Shown piece after piece: positions 51,859 to 60,071 of a stretch of 64,000 nt of DNA (the stretch's first letter is position 1; every line of letters begins with the position of its first letter). The position numbers and the translations under genes are program-made. The DNA lies in NCBI RefSeq assembly GCF_042646425.1, contig NZ_JBHRTR010000046.1, positions 80,183-144,182 of the forward strand, in the 5' to 3' direction. Source of the stretch: Marinibaculum pumilum. Its GTDB lineage: Bacteria; Pseudomonadota; Alphaproteobacteria; Ferrovibrionales; Ferrovibrionaceae. The notes beneath the pieces were generated by a model, which saw only the letters and a list, made by a program, of their open reading frames with translations, did not search any database and was not told where the DNA came from.

Positions 51859-52929
51859 TCAGACCTTGTCGAAGTCGACGACGACCGTCTTCGACAGGGC
51901 ACGGGCCTGGCAGGTCAGGATGAAGCCCTCCTCGACCTCGTGCGGTTCCAGCGAATAGTTCGCCGCCATCTCCACCTCGCCTTCGCGCAGGTGCGCCCGG
52001 CAGGTGCAGCAGACGCCGCCCTTGCAGGCGAAGGGCAGGTCCATGCCTTCCGCCAGCGCGGCGTCCAGCAGGGTCGCGTCCGGGTCGGACAGGTCAAAGC
52101 GGGTGGCGCGGCCGTCCAGCCAGACGGTGACGTCGGTGCCGCCTGCGGGCGCCGGGCGTTCGGTGCGGCGCGGCGGCGGCGCGGCGGGGCCGGTCAGGAA
52201 CAGCTCGGCATGGATCCGTTCGTCGGGCACGCCGGCCTCGGCCAGCACGGTCTTCACCTCCTCGATCATGCCGCCGGGGCCGCAGAGGAAGAAGGCGTCG
52301 ACCGCCTGCGGGTTGATCAGGCCGCGGCAGAAGGCGCGGGCCTTGCCGGCGTCCAGCCGGCCGTTGAACAGCTCGGTGTCCTGCGGCTCGCGGCTGAACA
52401 GGTAGAACAGGCTGAGCCGGCCCATGAAGCGGTTCTTCAGGTCCTCCAGCGCCTCGCGGAACATTACCCCGGCGGTGGTGCGGTTGCCGTAGAACAGGGT
52501 GAAGCGGCTGTGCGGCTCGGTCGCCAGGGTGGAGCGGATGATCGACAGGATCGGCGTGATGCCGCTGCCGGCGGCGAAGGCGACATAGGTGCGCTGCGCC
52601 TCGGGCTCCAGCACGGTGTGGAAACGGCCCGTCGGCTCCAGCACCTGCAGCACGTCGCCCGGCTTCAGCGCCGCGTTCGCCCAGGTCGAAAAGCGGCCGC
52701 CGTCCACCTTCTTGATCGCCACCTGCAGCCGGCCCTCGTCGGTGCCGGCGCAGATCGAATAGGTGCGCCGCACATCCTCGCCGTCCAGGTCCGTGCGCAG
52801 GGTCAGGTGCTGGCCCTGCACGAAGCGGTAGGCGTCGGCCAGGTCGGCCGGCACGTCGAAGGTGACCCGCACGGCCTCCTCGGTCTCCGGCTCCACCGCG
52901 GCGATCGTCAGGGGATGGAACTGCAGCAT
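51859..52929 (-). CDS. paaE: phenylacetyl-CoA epoxidase reductase subunit PaaE
   Basis: 356 residues. FAD domain with RRTYSIC near 54-60, NAD domain with FAAGSGITPILSI (118-130) and FLCGPGGMI, and a C-terminal plant-type [2Fe-2S] ferredoxin with C302, C307, C310 and C340. It passes electrons from NADPH to the PaaAC oxygenase. Same strand and order as paaABCD; 16 bp after paaD. Start ATG is the first possible. Confidence 0.96.
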   Translation of the reverse strand: MLQFHPLTIAAVEPETEEAVRVTFDVPADLADAYRFVQGQHLTLRTDLDGEDVRRTYSICAGTDEGRLQVAIKKVDGGRFSTWANAALKPGDVLQVLEPTGRFHTVLEPEAQRTYVAFAAGSGITPILSIIRSTLATEPHSRFTLFYGNRTTAGVMFREALEDLKNRFMGRLSLFYLFSREPQDTELFNGRLDAGKARAFCRGLINPQAVDAFFLCGPGGMIEEVKTVLAEAGVPDERIHAELFLTGPAAPPPRRTERPAPAGGTDVTVWLDGRATRFDLSDPDATLLDAALAEGMDLPFACKGGVCCTCRAHLREGEVEMAANYSLEPHEVEEGFILTCQARALSKTVVVDFDKV

Positions 52930-52945
52930 AAGCGGGCCCCTCGGC

Positions 52946-53452
52946 TCAGATGCACTTGAAATATTCGAACGGCTCGCGGCAGCCGAGGCAGCGGTACAGC
53001 GCCTTGCAGGCGGTGGCGCCGAACTCGCTCAGCTTCTCGGTCTCCGCATGGCCGCAATGGGGGCAGGCGATCTCCGGGTCCAGGCCCAGAAGAGCCGCCT
53101 TGCCGGCGGCCTTCTGCGGCGGCGCGATGCCGGCTTCCGTCAGCTTCCGCCGGCCTTCCTCGGTGATCCAGTCGGTGGTCCAGGCCGGCGACAGCACGGT
53201 GCGCACCTGCGCGTCCGGCAGGCCGGCGCGGGCGAGCGCGGTCTGCGCCTCGATCTCGATCGCCGCGGTGGCGGGACAGCCGGAATAGGTCGGGGTCAGG
53301 GTCACGACGATGCCGCCGTCGCGCTCCGCCACCTCGCGCAGGATGCCCAGTTCGGCGATGGTCAGGGCCGGAATCTCGGGGTCGCGCACCTGCGCCATCG
53401 CCGCCTGCGCCCGTTCCAGGGCGCCCGCGCCGGCTGTGGTGGCGGTGGCCAT
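52946..53452 (-). CDS. paaD: phenylacetyl-CoA epoxidase maturation protein PaaD
   Basis: 168 residues: a MIP18/SufT-like N-terminal domain (QVRDPEIPALTIAELGILR, TPTYSGCPAT) and a C-terminal zinc-binding tail with C130, C133, C149, C155 and C158. Needed for Fe-S assembly in PaaE. Situated between paaC and paaE with 6- and 16-bp gaps. Confidence 0.95.
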   Translation of the reverse strand: MATATTAGAGALERAQAAMAQVRDPEIPALTIAELGILREVAERDGGIVVTLTPTYSGCPATAAIEIEAQTALARAGLPDAQVRTVLSPAWTTDWITEEGRRKLTEAGIAPPQKAAGKAALLGLDPEIACPHCGHAETEKLSEFGATACKALYRCLGCREPFEYFKCI

Positions 53453-53458
53453 CGGCTT

Positions 53459-54238
53459 CTACCAGCGGGCGTCCGGATGGGCGCGTGCCAGCACCTGCAT
53501 CTCCGCCAGGATATAGTCCAGATGCTCGCTGTGGTGGCCGTCGCGGCCGCCCGCCTGCATATAGGCGCCCTGCGGCTTGGCCAGGGTGGCCTCCGCCAGG
53601 GCGGCATCCATGAAGCCCTGCCAGGGCGTTTCCAGCGAAGCCGGGTCGGGGGCGATGCCGGCCGCCGCCAGCGCGGCGTCGGTCGCATCGCTGACGAACA
53701 GCTCGCCGGTATAGATCCACAGGTCGTCCAGCGCCGCCTGCACCCGGTCGTGGCTCTCCGCCGTGCCGTCGCCCAGCCGGATCATCCAGTCGGTGGAGAA
53801 CTTCCGGTGGTAGCGGGCCTCCTTCACCGTCTTGGCGGCGATTTCCGCCAGCCGCGGATCGGCGGACCCCGTCAGGGCCGTCGCCAGCTCCAGGTGCCAG
53901 GCGTCGAACAGGAACTGGCGCACGATGGTGACGGCGAAATCCTCGTTCGGCTGTTCCACCAGCAGGACGTTGCGGAACTCCGGGGTGTTGCGGAAATAGG
54001 CCAGCCGGTCCTCGTCGCGGCCCTTGCCCTCCAGCTCGCCGGCATAGGTCAGCAGCATCCGCGCCTCGCCCAGCAAATCGAGCGCGACGTTGGACAGCGC
54101 CAGGTCCAGCTCCAGCTCCGGCGCATGGCCGCACCAGGCGCTGAGCCGCTGCGCCAGGATCAGGCTGGTGTCGCCCAGCCGAAGGGCGAGGGCGATGCGT
54201 TCCGCCTTCAGGCGGTCGGCAAGGTCGGTATCGGCCAT
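53459..54238 (-). CDS. paaC: phenylacetyl-CoA epoxidase structural subunit PaaC
   Basis: 259 residues, ferritin-like helical fold. LRLGDTSLILAQRLSAWCGHAPELE and VALDLLGEARMLLTYAG are typical; the metal ligands of PaaA are not conserved in PaaC, which stabilises PaaA. Followed by paaD 6 bp later. Confidence 0.95.
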   Translation of the reverse strand: MADTDLADRLKAERIALALRLGDTSLILAQRLSAWCGHAPELELDLALSNVALDLLGEARMLLTYAGELEGKGRDEDRLAYFRNTPEFRNVLLVEQPNEDFAVTIVRQFLFDAWHLELATALTGSADPRLAEIAAKTVKEARYHRKFSTDWMIRLGDGTAESHDRVQAALDDLWIYTGELFVSDATDAALAAAGIAPDPASLETPWQGFMDAALAEATLAKPQGAYMQAGGRDGHHSEHLDYILAEMQVLARAHPDARW

Positions 54239-54269
54239 GTCGAAGGTCCTTTCCGCACCCGCCAGGGGC

Positions 54270-54557
54270 TCAGATGTTCTTCACCTCGTCGGGGATCCGG
54301 TAGAAGGTCGGATGCCGGTAGATCTTGTCCGCCGTCGGCTCGAACAGGGTTTCCTTGTCGCCGGGGTCGGAGGCGGTGATCGACGCCGACGGCACCACCC
54401 AGATCGAGACGCCTTCGCCGCGGCGGGTATAGACGTCGCGCGCATTCTCGACCGCCATCTCGGCATCGGCGGCATGCAGGCTGCCGACATGCTTGTGGCT
54501 CAACCCGTTGCGGGAGCGGATGAAGACCTCGAACAGCGGCCATTCCTGTGCGGACAT
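54270..54557 (-). CDS. paaB: phenylacetyl-CoA epoxidase subunit PaaB
   Basis: 95 residues. WPLFEVFIRSRNGLSHKHVG, SLHAADAEMAVENARDVYTR and FEPTADKIYRHPTFYRIPDE are the family hallmarks. Small bridging subunit of the PaaABC(E) complex. 12 bp after paaA. Confidence 0.96.
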   Translation of the reverse strand: MSAQEWPLFEVFIRSRNGLSHKHVGSLHAADAEMAVENARDVYTRRGEGVSIWVVPSASITASDPGDKETLFEPTADKIYRHPTFYRIPDEVKNI

Positions 54558-54569
54558 GATGGACCTCCC

Positions 54570-55568
54570 TCAGCCGGCGATCTTCTCGGCGCGGCGGGCG
54601 CGCTTCTTCTCGGCATGGGCCAGGGCCGCCTCGCGCACCCAGGCACCGTCGTCATAGGCCCTGCGGCGGGCCTTCATGCGGTCGCGGGCGACCGGGCCGC
54701 CGCCCTTCACCACCCGCTTGAATTCGTCCCAGTCGATCGCGCCGAAGCGGTAATGGCCCGCCGCCTCGTCGAAGCGCAGGTCGGGATCCGGCATGGTCAG
54801 GCCCAGATACTCGGCCTGCGGCACGGTCACGTCGACGAACTTCTGGCGCAGCTCGTCATTGCCGAACAGCTTGATCTTCCAGGCCATGCCCTGGGCGCCG
54901 TGCTGGCTCTCCCCGTCCGGCGGGCCGAACATCATCAGGGACGGCCACCACCAGCGGTCCAGCGCGTCCTGCGCCATCTGCTTCTGCTCGGGCGTGCCGC
55001 GGCTGAGCTGCAGCATGATCTCGTAGCCCTGGCGCTGGTGGAAGCTCTCCTCCTTGCAGATGCGCTGCATGGCGCGCGCATAGGGCCCGAAGGAGCAGCG
55101 GCAGATCGGCACCTGGTTCATGATCGCCGCACCGTCGACCAGCCAGCCGATCGCGCCGATATCCGCCCAGCTCAGGGTGGGGTAGTTGAAGATCGAGGAA
55201 TATTTCGCAGCACCCGAGAGCAGCTGCTCGACCATCTCCTGCCGGCTGACCCCAAGGGTCTCCGCCGCGGCATAGAGATAGAGGCCGTGCCCGCCCTCGT
55301 CCTGCACCTTGGCCAGCAGCACCGCCTTGCGGCGCAGGCTGGGGGCGCGGCCGATCCAGTTGCCCTCCGGCAGCATGCCGACCACTTCGGAATGGGCGTG
55401 CTGGGAGATCTGGCGGACCAGGGTCTTGCGATAGGCCTCCGGCATCCAGTCCACCGGCTCGATCTTCTCGTCGGCATCGATGCGGGCCTGGAACCGCGCC
55501 GTGCGCCGTTCCTCCAGGGTCGGGTCCGCCGCTTCGCCGTGAAGCTCGTGGATCTGCGCAGGGGTCAT
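54570..55568 (-). CDS. paaA: phenylacetyl-CoA epoxidase catalytic subunit PaaA
   Basis: 332 residues, bacterial multicomponent-monooxygenase-like. Di-iron ligands are in VQDEGGHGLYLYAAAE (ExxH) and CKEESFHQRQGYEIM (ExxH). It epoxidises the ring of phenylacetyl-CoA. Ribosome site CGGGAGGAAGATCG. First gene of paaABCDE, directly behind a well-formed promoter in the paaX-paaA gap. Confidence 0.97.
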   Translation of the reverse strand: MTPAQIHELHGEAADPTLEERRTARFQARIDADEKIEPVDWMPEAYRKTLVRQISQHAHSEVVGMLPEGNWIGRAPSLRRKAVLLAKVQDEGGHGLYLYAAAETLGVSRQEMVEQLLSGAAKYSSIFNYPTLSWADIGAIGWLVDGAAIMNQVPICRCSFGPYARAMQRICKEESFHQRQGYEIMLQLSRGTPEQKQMAQDALDRWWWPSLMMFGPPDGESQHGAQGMAWKIKLFGNDELRQKFVDVTVPQAEYLGLTMPDPDLRFDEAAGHYRFGAIDWDEFKRVVKGGGPVARDRMKARRRAYDDGAWVREAALAHAEKKRARRAEKIAG

Positions 55569-55593
55569 CGATCTTCCTCCCGTTATGCTTCTG

Positions 55594-55621
55594 ATTATGT
55601 CACAGAATGAAAGATTTTCAA
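55594..55621 (-). promoter_or_regulatory. sigma-70-like promoter of paaABCDE
   Basis: On the minus strand, TTGAAA (55621-55616), a 16-bp spacer, then CATAAT (55599-55594). Together with the paaA ribosome site it gives a 5' leader of about 20 nt. An inverted repeat TATGTCAC / GTGACATA (55596-55603 and 55632-55639) brackets it: one arm covers the -10 region, the other lies upstream of -35. Confidence 0.7.
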
Positions 55622-55658
55622 GACTGAGCGCGTGACATATTGGCGATCGGGCGGAGGT

Positions 55659-56576
55659 TTATCCGGCCAGCCCGCCGAAGCGTTGACGGAACGCAGCCGA
55701 AGGCGCGGGAAGGGGGCCGTCCGGACCGGTCAGCAGCGCATCGATGCCGGCCTCCGCCGCGGGGGCGAGGGCGCGGTAGATCGCCATCGCCCGCTGCCGT
55801 GCGGCATGGCCGGGCCAGTCCGCCGGCAGGAAGTCGCTGGGCAGCAGCGGGTCGCGCAGCAGCGCCCGGCGATAATCGTGGATCAGCAGCACCCGGGCCT
55901 GCAGGGCGGCGGCGGGATGCGGCAGGCTGGCCGGCGGCTGCGACGGCCCGTCTCCGGCCAGGCTTGCGGCAAGTGCGGCGAAGCGCTCCGCGAAGGCGGC
56001 ATAGGCCTCCGCCACCCCGTCCAGCGCCCAGCAGCCCTGCGCGGTCAGGTGCAGGGTCTCCGGCAGGGCGTCCTGGCCGCGCCTTCCGTCGATCACCACC
56101 GCCCGGCCGGTCAGGTCCAGCACTTCCAGGGCCGCCTGCACGGCACCCTCCGGCGGGTTCGGGTGGAGGAACAGGCCCGGCGCCAGGGCGCCGAAGCCGG
56201 CCCAGCCCAGCTCCCGCCGCAGGGCATCGCGGGCCGGGCCGCCATCGGGATAGATCACCACCTGCCAGCGGCCTTCCCATTCCAGTTCGCCGGCATCGTA
56301 GATCCGGCGGGTCGCGGCGGCGAAGCGGCGGGCGCCGGGCTCCGTCAGGCCGTAGAAGCTGTTGCGGCCGCGGCGCTGGCCCTGCAGCCAGCCGTCCGCG
56401 GCCAGCCGGGAGACCGCCGTGCGGACCTGGCTGTCGTTGATCCCGAACGGCTGCAGGAAACGGATCAGGCTGGCCAGGGAGACGGTGCCGCCGCGGGGCG
56501 CCACAACGTCGCCGAAGGTGGTGATGATGAAGGAACCGGCGCGCAGCCGCCCAGAACGCCGCGCGTCCTGCAGCAT
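55659..56576 (-). CDS. paaX: PaaX family transcriptional repressor (N-terminus uncertain because of N gap)
   Basis: Winged-helix GntR-like regulator that represses paa genes and responds to phenylacetyl-CoA. FGDVVAPRGGTVSLASLIR, LQPFGINDSQVRTAVSRLAADGWL is the DNA-binding region; GRWQVVIYPDG and the C-terminal FLPADWPGHAARQ segment are the family core. From the ATG at 56576 it has 305 residues; the frame continues upstream through a Pro-rich (poly-G DNA) tract into the N run, so the true start may be earlier. Directly upstream of paaA in the same direction. Confidence 0.88.
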   Translation of the reverse strand: MLQDARRSGRLRAGSFIITTFGDVVAPRGGTVSLASLIRFLQPFGINDSQVRTAVSRLAADGWLQGQRRGRNSFYGLTEPGARRFAAATRRIYDAGELEWEGRWQVVIYPDGGPARDALRRELGWAGFGALAPGLFLHPNPPEGAVQAALEVLDLTGRAVVIDGRRGQDALPETLHLTAQGCWALDGVAEAYAAFAERFAALAASLAGDGPSQPPASLPHPAAALQARVLLIHDYRRALLRDPLLPSDFLPADWPGHAARQRAMAIYRALAPAAEAGIDALLTGPDGPLPAPSAAFRQRFGGLAG

Positions 56577-56643
56577 CACGTCGATCTGTGCGTCGGGCAG
56601 CGTGTCGGGCGGCGCTGCCGGCGGCGGCGGGGGGGGGCGGGGG

Positions 56644-56745
56644 NNNNNNNNNNNNNNNNNNNNNNNNNNNNNNNNNNNNNNNNNNNNNNNNNNNNNNNNN
56701 NNNNNNNNNNNNNNNNNNNNNNNNNNNNNNNNNNNNNNNNNNNNN
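56644..56745. other. assembly gap (102 N) between paaX and beta-carbonic anhydrase
   Basis: 102 undetermined bases next to a poly-G-rich stretch (GGCGGCGGGGGGGGGCGGGG), which probably caused the break. The paaX N-terminus and the upstream region of the carbonic anhydrase are affected. The surrounding 56577-56965 stretch shows no other gene I can support. Confidence 0.98.
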
Positions 56746-56965
56746 CTCCCCGTTGCCTGGACGGCGGACTGTGCGGATTGCTCATCCGTCCTGTATCCCG
56801 CAGCCATGGCCGTCAGGGCAAGCGGGTTCCGGGGGCAGGGGTGGCGGCCGGGCGGCGAAGGCGGTATCAGACCTGCCGGGCGCGGTCGCGCCCCGTGGAT
56901 CAGCAAGCCGGGAGGGCAAGGCCATTTCCGATCCGAATGACGCTGCCAAGCCAGGCGCCGCCGCA

Positions 56966-57649
56966 TTGCAGGCCGATGGGACCGGGCATGTCCCGCAACA
57001 GCTGCTGAAGGGCTATCGGCGGTTCCGCACGAACCGCTATCCGGAACAGGCCGCGCTGCTGGAGGAACTGGCCGACGGGCAGGCGCCGCGGATCATGATC
57101 ATCGCCTGCGCCGACAGCCGGGTGGATCCGGCCACGATCTTCGGTGCGGCACCGGGCGAACTGTTCGTGGCGCGGAACGTGGCCAACCTGGTGCCGCCGT
57201 TCGACGCCTCGGGCGGCTATCACGGCACCTCGGCCGCGATCGAGTTCGCGGTGATGGGCCTGCAGGTCGAGCATCTCGTCGTCATGGGCCATGCCCGCTG
57301 CGGCGGCATCGCCGCCTGCCTGGCCGCTGCGGACCACGGCCCGGACGGGCGGGAGAGCGCGCCGCGGGCGGTCGGCCGCTTCATCGATCCCTGGGTCAAG
57401 ATCGCCGCGCCGGCGCGCAGCGCGGTCCTGGCGCGGGGCGAGAGCGACCCGGACGCGGTGCAGCAGGCCCTGGAATACGAATCGATCGGCCTGTCCCTGG
57501 ACAATCTGCGCACCTTCCCGTTCATCGCCGAGGCGGAGCAGGCGGGACGGCTGCGGCTGCACGGGGCCTGGTTCGCGATCCGGGGCGGCCTGCTGCACTG
57601 GCGGGATCCTGAGAGCGGCCGCTTTGCCCCCGTGGCGCCCGCCGCCTGA
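56966..57649 (+). CDS. beta-class carbonic anhydrase
   Basis: 227 residues from a TTG start. Zinc ligands CADSRVDP and GHARCGG (Cys, His, Cys) with the Asp-Arg dyad; QLLKGYRRFRTNRYPEQ opens the family domain. Interconverts CO2 and bicarbonate. No ATG is in frame near the start: besides the TTG at 56966, an ATT at 56931 follows an excellent site (GGGAGGGCAAGGCC), so a rare AUU start cannot be excluded. Divergent from paaX across the gap. Confidence 0.86.
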   Translation: MQADGTGHVPQQLLKGYRRFRTNRYPEQAALLEELADGQAPRIMIIACADSRVDPATIFGAAPGELFVARNVANLVPPFDASGGYHGTSAAIEFAVMGLQVEHLVVMGHARCGGIAACLAAADHGPDGRESAPRAVGRFIDPWVKIAAPARSAVLARGESDPDAVQQALEYESIGLSLDNLRTFPFIAEAEQAGRLRLHGAWFAIRGGLLHWRDPESGRFAPVAPAA

Positions 57650-57664
57650 AAGGGGGCGCCGCGG

Positions 57665-58060
57665 TCAGAGCACCATCTGCGTCTGGGTGACCAGGGCGAT
57701 CAGCTTGCCGGCCTCACTCTCGATCCGAGTCTGCCAGACCATCGTCCGCTGACCCCGGTGCAGCGGCGTGCAGACCGCGCGGACCCTGCTGCCCAGGGGC
57801 GCCGGGCGGAAGAAGTTGGTCTTGCTCTCGATGGTCGTGGTGCCCTTGCCCTCCGGCAGGTTGAGCACCGTCGCGACGGCGCCCACGGTATCCGCCAGGG
57901 CCATCACGGCGCCGCCATGCAGGATTTCAGGCCGGGTGCAGAGCTCGTCGCGGACAGCCAGCTCGGCCACCACCTCGTCCCTGCTGGCCGCGACATATTC
58001 GACGCCGAGCAGTTCGGCGAAAGGCAGCTTGTTGGTCTGTGCGAAGTGCAGCGGATCCAT
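57665..58060 (-). CDS. PaaI-family hotdog thioesterase
   Basis: 131 residues. LCTRPEILHGGAVMALADT is the HGG active-site segment; TIESKTNFFRPAPLGSRVRA and GQRTMVWQTRIESEAGKL are typical of medium-chain acyl-CoA thioesterases of the PaaI/YbgC type. Convergent with the carbonic anhydrase and divergent from the oxidoreductase downstream. Distinct from the paaI gene at 39169. Confidence 0.88.
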   Translation of the reverse strand: MDPLHFAQTNKLPFAELLGVEYVAASRDEVVAELAVRDELCTRPEILHGGAVMALADTVGAVATVLNLPEGKGTTTIESKTNFFRPAPLGSRVRAVCTPLHRGQRTMVWQTRIESEAGKLIALVTQTQMVL

Positions 58061-58217
58061 CCGGCATCCCCTCCGTTGCGGTCAGCCGGCCCGGCGCCGG
58101 CTGCATCCATTGGCGGGGATTTGAGCCCGCCGTCCGCTGCAGGACAATGACCTGTCGGGTAATCGCCGGGATGTCGGCGGCAGGGCCCTGCGAGCGGGCC
58201 GCGAAAGAGATGAGGGC

Positions 58218-59228
58218 GTGACGATGCAGGCACAGATCATCCGCGGCTTCGGCGGACCGGAGCGGTTCGAGGCGGCGGCGCTGCCGGACCCGGTTCCGGG
58301 TCCCGGCCAGGTCCTGGTGCGGCAGGCGGCCAGCAGCGTGAACCCGGTGGACACGAAGCTGCGCGCCAATGGCGGGCCGATGGCGCCGGACCTGCCGGCG
58401 GTGCTGGGCTGCGACGTGGCCGGAGTCGTCGAGGCACTGGGCCCGGGGGTTACGGGGCTTGCGGCCGGCGATGCCGTGTTCGGTTGCGGCGGCGGCGTCC
58501 GCGGCCAGGGTGGCGCCTATGCGGAGCGGATCGCCGTGGATGCCCGCTTCCTGGCGCGGATGCCGGCCGGCATGGGCTTCGCGGAAGCGGCGGCCCTGCC
58601 GCTGGTGACGATCACCGCCTGGGAAGGGCTGTTCGACCGGGCCGGCGTGGCGGCCGGCGATACCGTCCTGGTCCAGGGCGGCGCCGGCGGAGTAGGCCAT
58701 GTCGTCATCCAGCTGGCCGCGCATCGGGGCGCGCGGGTCTTCGCCACCGTCTCCGGGCCGGAAAAGGCGGAGATCGTGCGACGCCTGGGGGCGGAGGAGG
58801 CGATCTTCTACCGCGACGAGCCGGTGGCCGATTATGTCGGCCGGCTGACCGGCGGTCGCGGCTTCGACCTGGTCTTCGATGCCACCGGCGGGCGCGACCT
58901 GCCCTCCTCCTTCGCGGCGGCGCGACTCTACGGTCAGGTGGTGGCGATCGTCTCCCGCTTCGATGCGGACCTTGCCCTGATGCAGTCCCGCAGCCTGTCC
59001 CTGCACGTCATCTTCATGCTGCTGCCGATGCTGCACAAGATCGGCGGCGACAGCCATGGCCGCATCATGGCCGCGGCCGCGCGGCTGGCGGAAGACGGCC
59101 ATCTGAAGCCGCTGCTCGATCCCCTGCGCTTCCCCCTGGAGCGGCTGGCGGATGCCCACCGGCATCTGGAAAGCGGCCGGGCGGTCGGCAAGGTCGTGGT
59201 GGAGATCGACCCGTCCATACCGCGATAG
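58218..59228 (+). CDS. zinc-independent alcohol-dehydrogenase-family quinone oxidoreductase
   Basis: 336 residues. SSVNPVDTKLRANGGPM, GCDVAGVVEALGPGV, Rossmann VLVQGGAGGVGHVVIQLA, and FDATGGRDLPSSFAAARL; no structural zinc cysteines. Start GTG at 58218 or the ATG at 58224, both after AGAGATGAGGGC. Reduces quinones or alpha,beta-unsaturated carbonyls with NADPH. Confidence 0.88.
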   Translation: MTMQAQIIRGFGGPERFEAAALPDPVPGPGQVLVRQAASSVNPVDTKLRANGGPMAPDLPAVLGCDVAGVVEALGPGVTGLAAGDAVFGCGGGVRGQGGAYAERIAVDARFLARMPAGMGFAEAAALPLVTITAWEGLFDRAGVAAGDTVLVQGGAGGVGHVVIQLAAHRGARVFATVSGPEKAEIVRRLGAEEAIFYRDEPVADYVGRLTGGRGFDLVFDATGGRDLPSSFAAARLYGQVVAIVSRFDADLALMQSRSLSLHVIFMLLPMLHKIGGDSHGRIMAAAARLAEDGHLKPLLDPLRFPLERLADAHRHLESGRAVGKVVVEIDPSIPR

Positions 59229-59233
59229 CGGTA

Positions 59234-59253
59234 GGCGATTCCCGGGAATCGCC
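59234..59253. terminator. perfect 20-bp palindrome GGCGATTCCCGGGAATCGCC
   Basis: A loop-less 10-bp stem 5 bp after the oxidoreductase stop, ahead of the PAS-like gene. No T run. It is either a protein-binding dyad or a terminator-like stem. Confidence 0.55.
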
Positions 59254-59325
59254 ACTGACCCCGATGCTGCAGCGCATTATCCTGGGCTTGTGGGGCGTTG
59301 CCAGTTCGGCGGCGCAAGGGAAGCA

Positions 59326-59859
59326 ATGCGTAGCAGTGTCATGGATTGGCGTGTGCAGGGGACCTTGTCTCCGACGGATTTCATCGTTCAGGCCTACAGG
59401 GGAAGCCGGGACGTCGCGAGCAGCGCGAACCTGGGATGGCTGGACAGGATCATTCAGGCCGCGCGCAGCGAGGGGCGGATGGTGTCGCGGGCCGATGTGC
59501 GGCCGCGCCTGATCGGCCCCCGGGCGATGCCCACCGTGGTCATCATCGATGTGGAGGAGGCACCGCGCCGCTACCGGCTGCGCCTGGTCGGCACGGCCCT
59601 GGTGCGTCTTTCCGGCCGCGACAATACCGGCCGCACCTTCGACGAACTGGCGGATGAACATCGGGAGGCGAATGCCTTCTTCATCGAGACATTGGACCGT
59701 CTGACCGACCGCCGCCACCCGCTGATCTTCACCGGCAACCTGTTCTACCGGGACATGGAATGGGTCCGCTATCGCTGCCTGGCCTGCCCGGTCTCCGACG
59801 ATGGCGAGCGGGTCGACCGGATCGTCGCGGCAGTCGAGCTTCTGCCCGGCAAGTCCTGA
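59326..59859 (+). CDS. PAS_5-like sensor-domain protein
   Basis: 177 residues. GWLDRIIQAARSEGRMVSRADVRPR, then RYRLRLVGTALVRLSGRDNTGRTFDELAD matches the PAS_5-type domain (ligand-pocket fold without an output domain) common in Rhodospirillales. Cytosolic. Start ATG with GCAAGGGAAG. No partner kinase is adjacent on this strand; function unknown. Confidence 0.75.
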   Translation: MRSSVMDWRVQGTLSPTDFIVQAYRGSRDVASSANLGWLDRIIQAARSEGRMVSRADVRPRLIGPRAMPTVVIIDVEEAPRRYRLRLVGTALVRLSGRDNTGRTFDELADEHREANAFFIETLDRLTDRRHPLIFTGNLFYRDMEWVRYRCLACPVSDDGERVDRIVAAVELLPGKS

Positions 59860-59925
59860 GGCGGCCCGTCCACCGACGACGGTGGCGCGGGTCCCCGGTC
59901 GCGGCGCTGCCTATGTCCTCGACAT

Positions 59926-59945
59926 CGCCACAAACGAATGTGGCG
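59926..59945. terminator. hairpin CGCCACA-AACGAA-TGTGGCG
   Basis: A perfect 7-bp stem with a 6-nt loop between the convergent PAS-like and PRC-barrel genes. No T run; terminator-like at best. Confidence 0.5.
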
Positions 59946-60071
59946 CCGGGCGGCGGGAGCCGCGGCGCCACATGCCGCCCCTGCCGGCCGGGTCCCGGGG
60001 AAACCGGCGGGCGACGACGGCAATCGTCCGCGCGGCGGGGCACGACGGCCCCGCCGCGACTTCCTTCGGCC

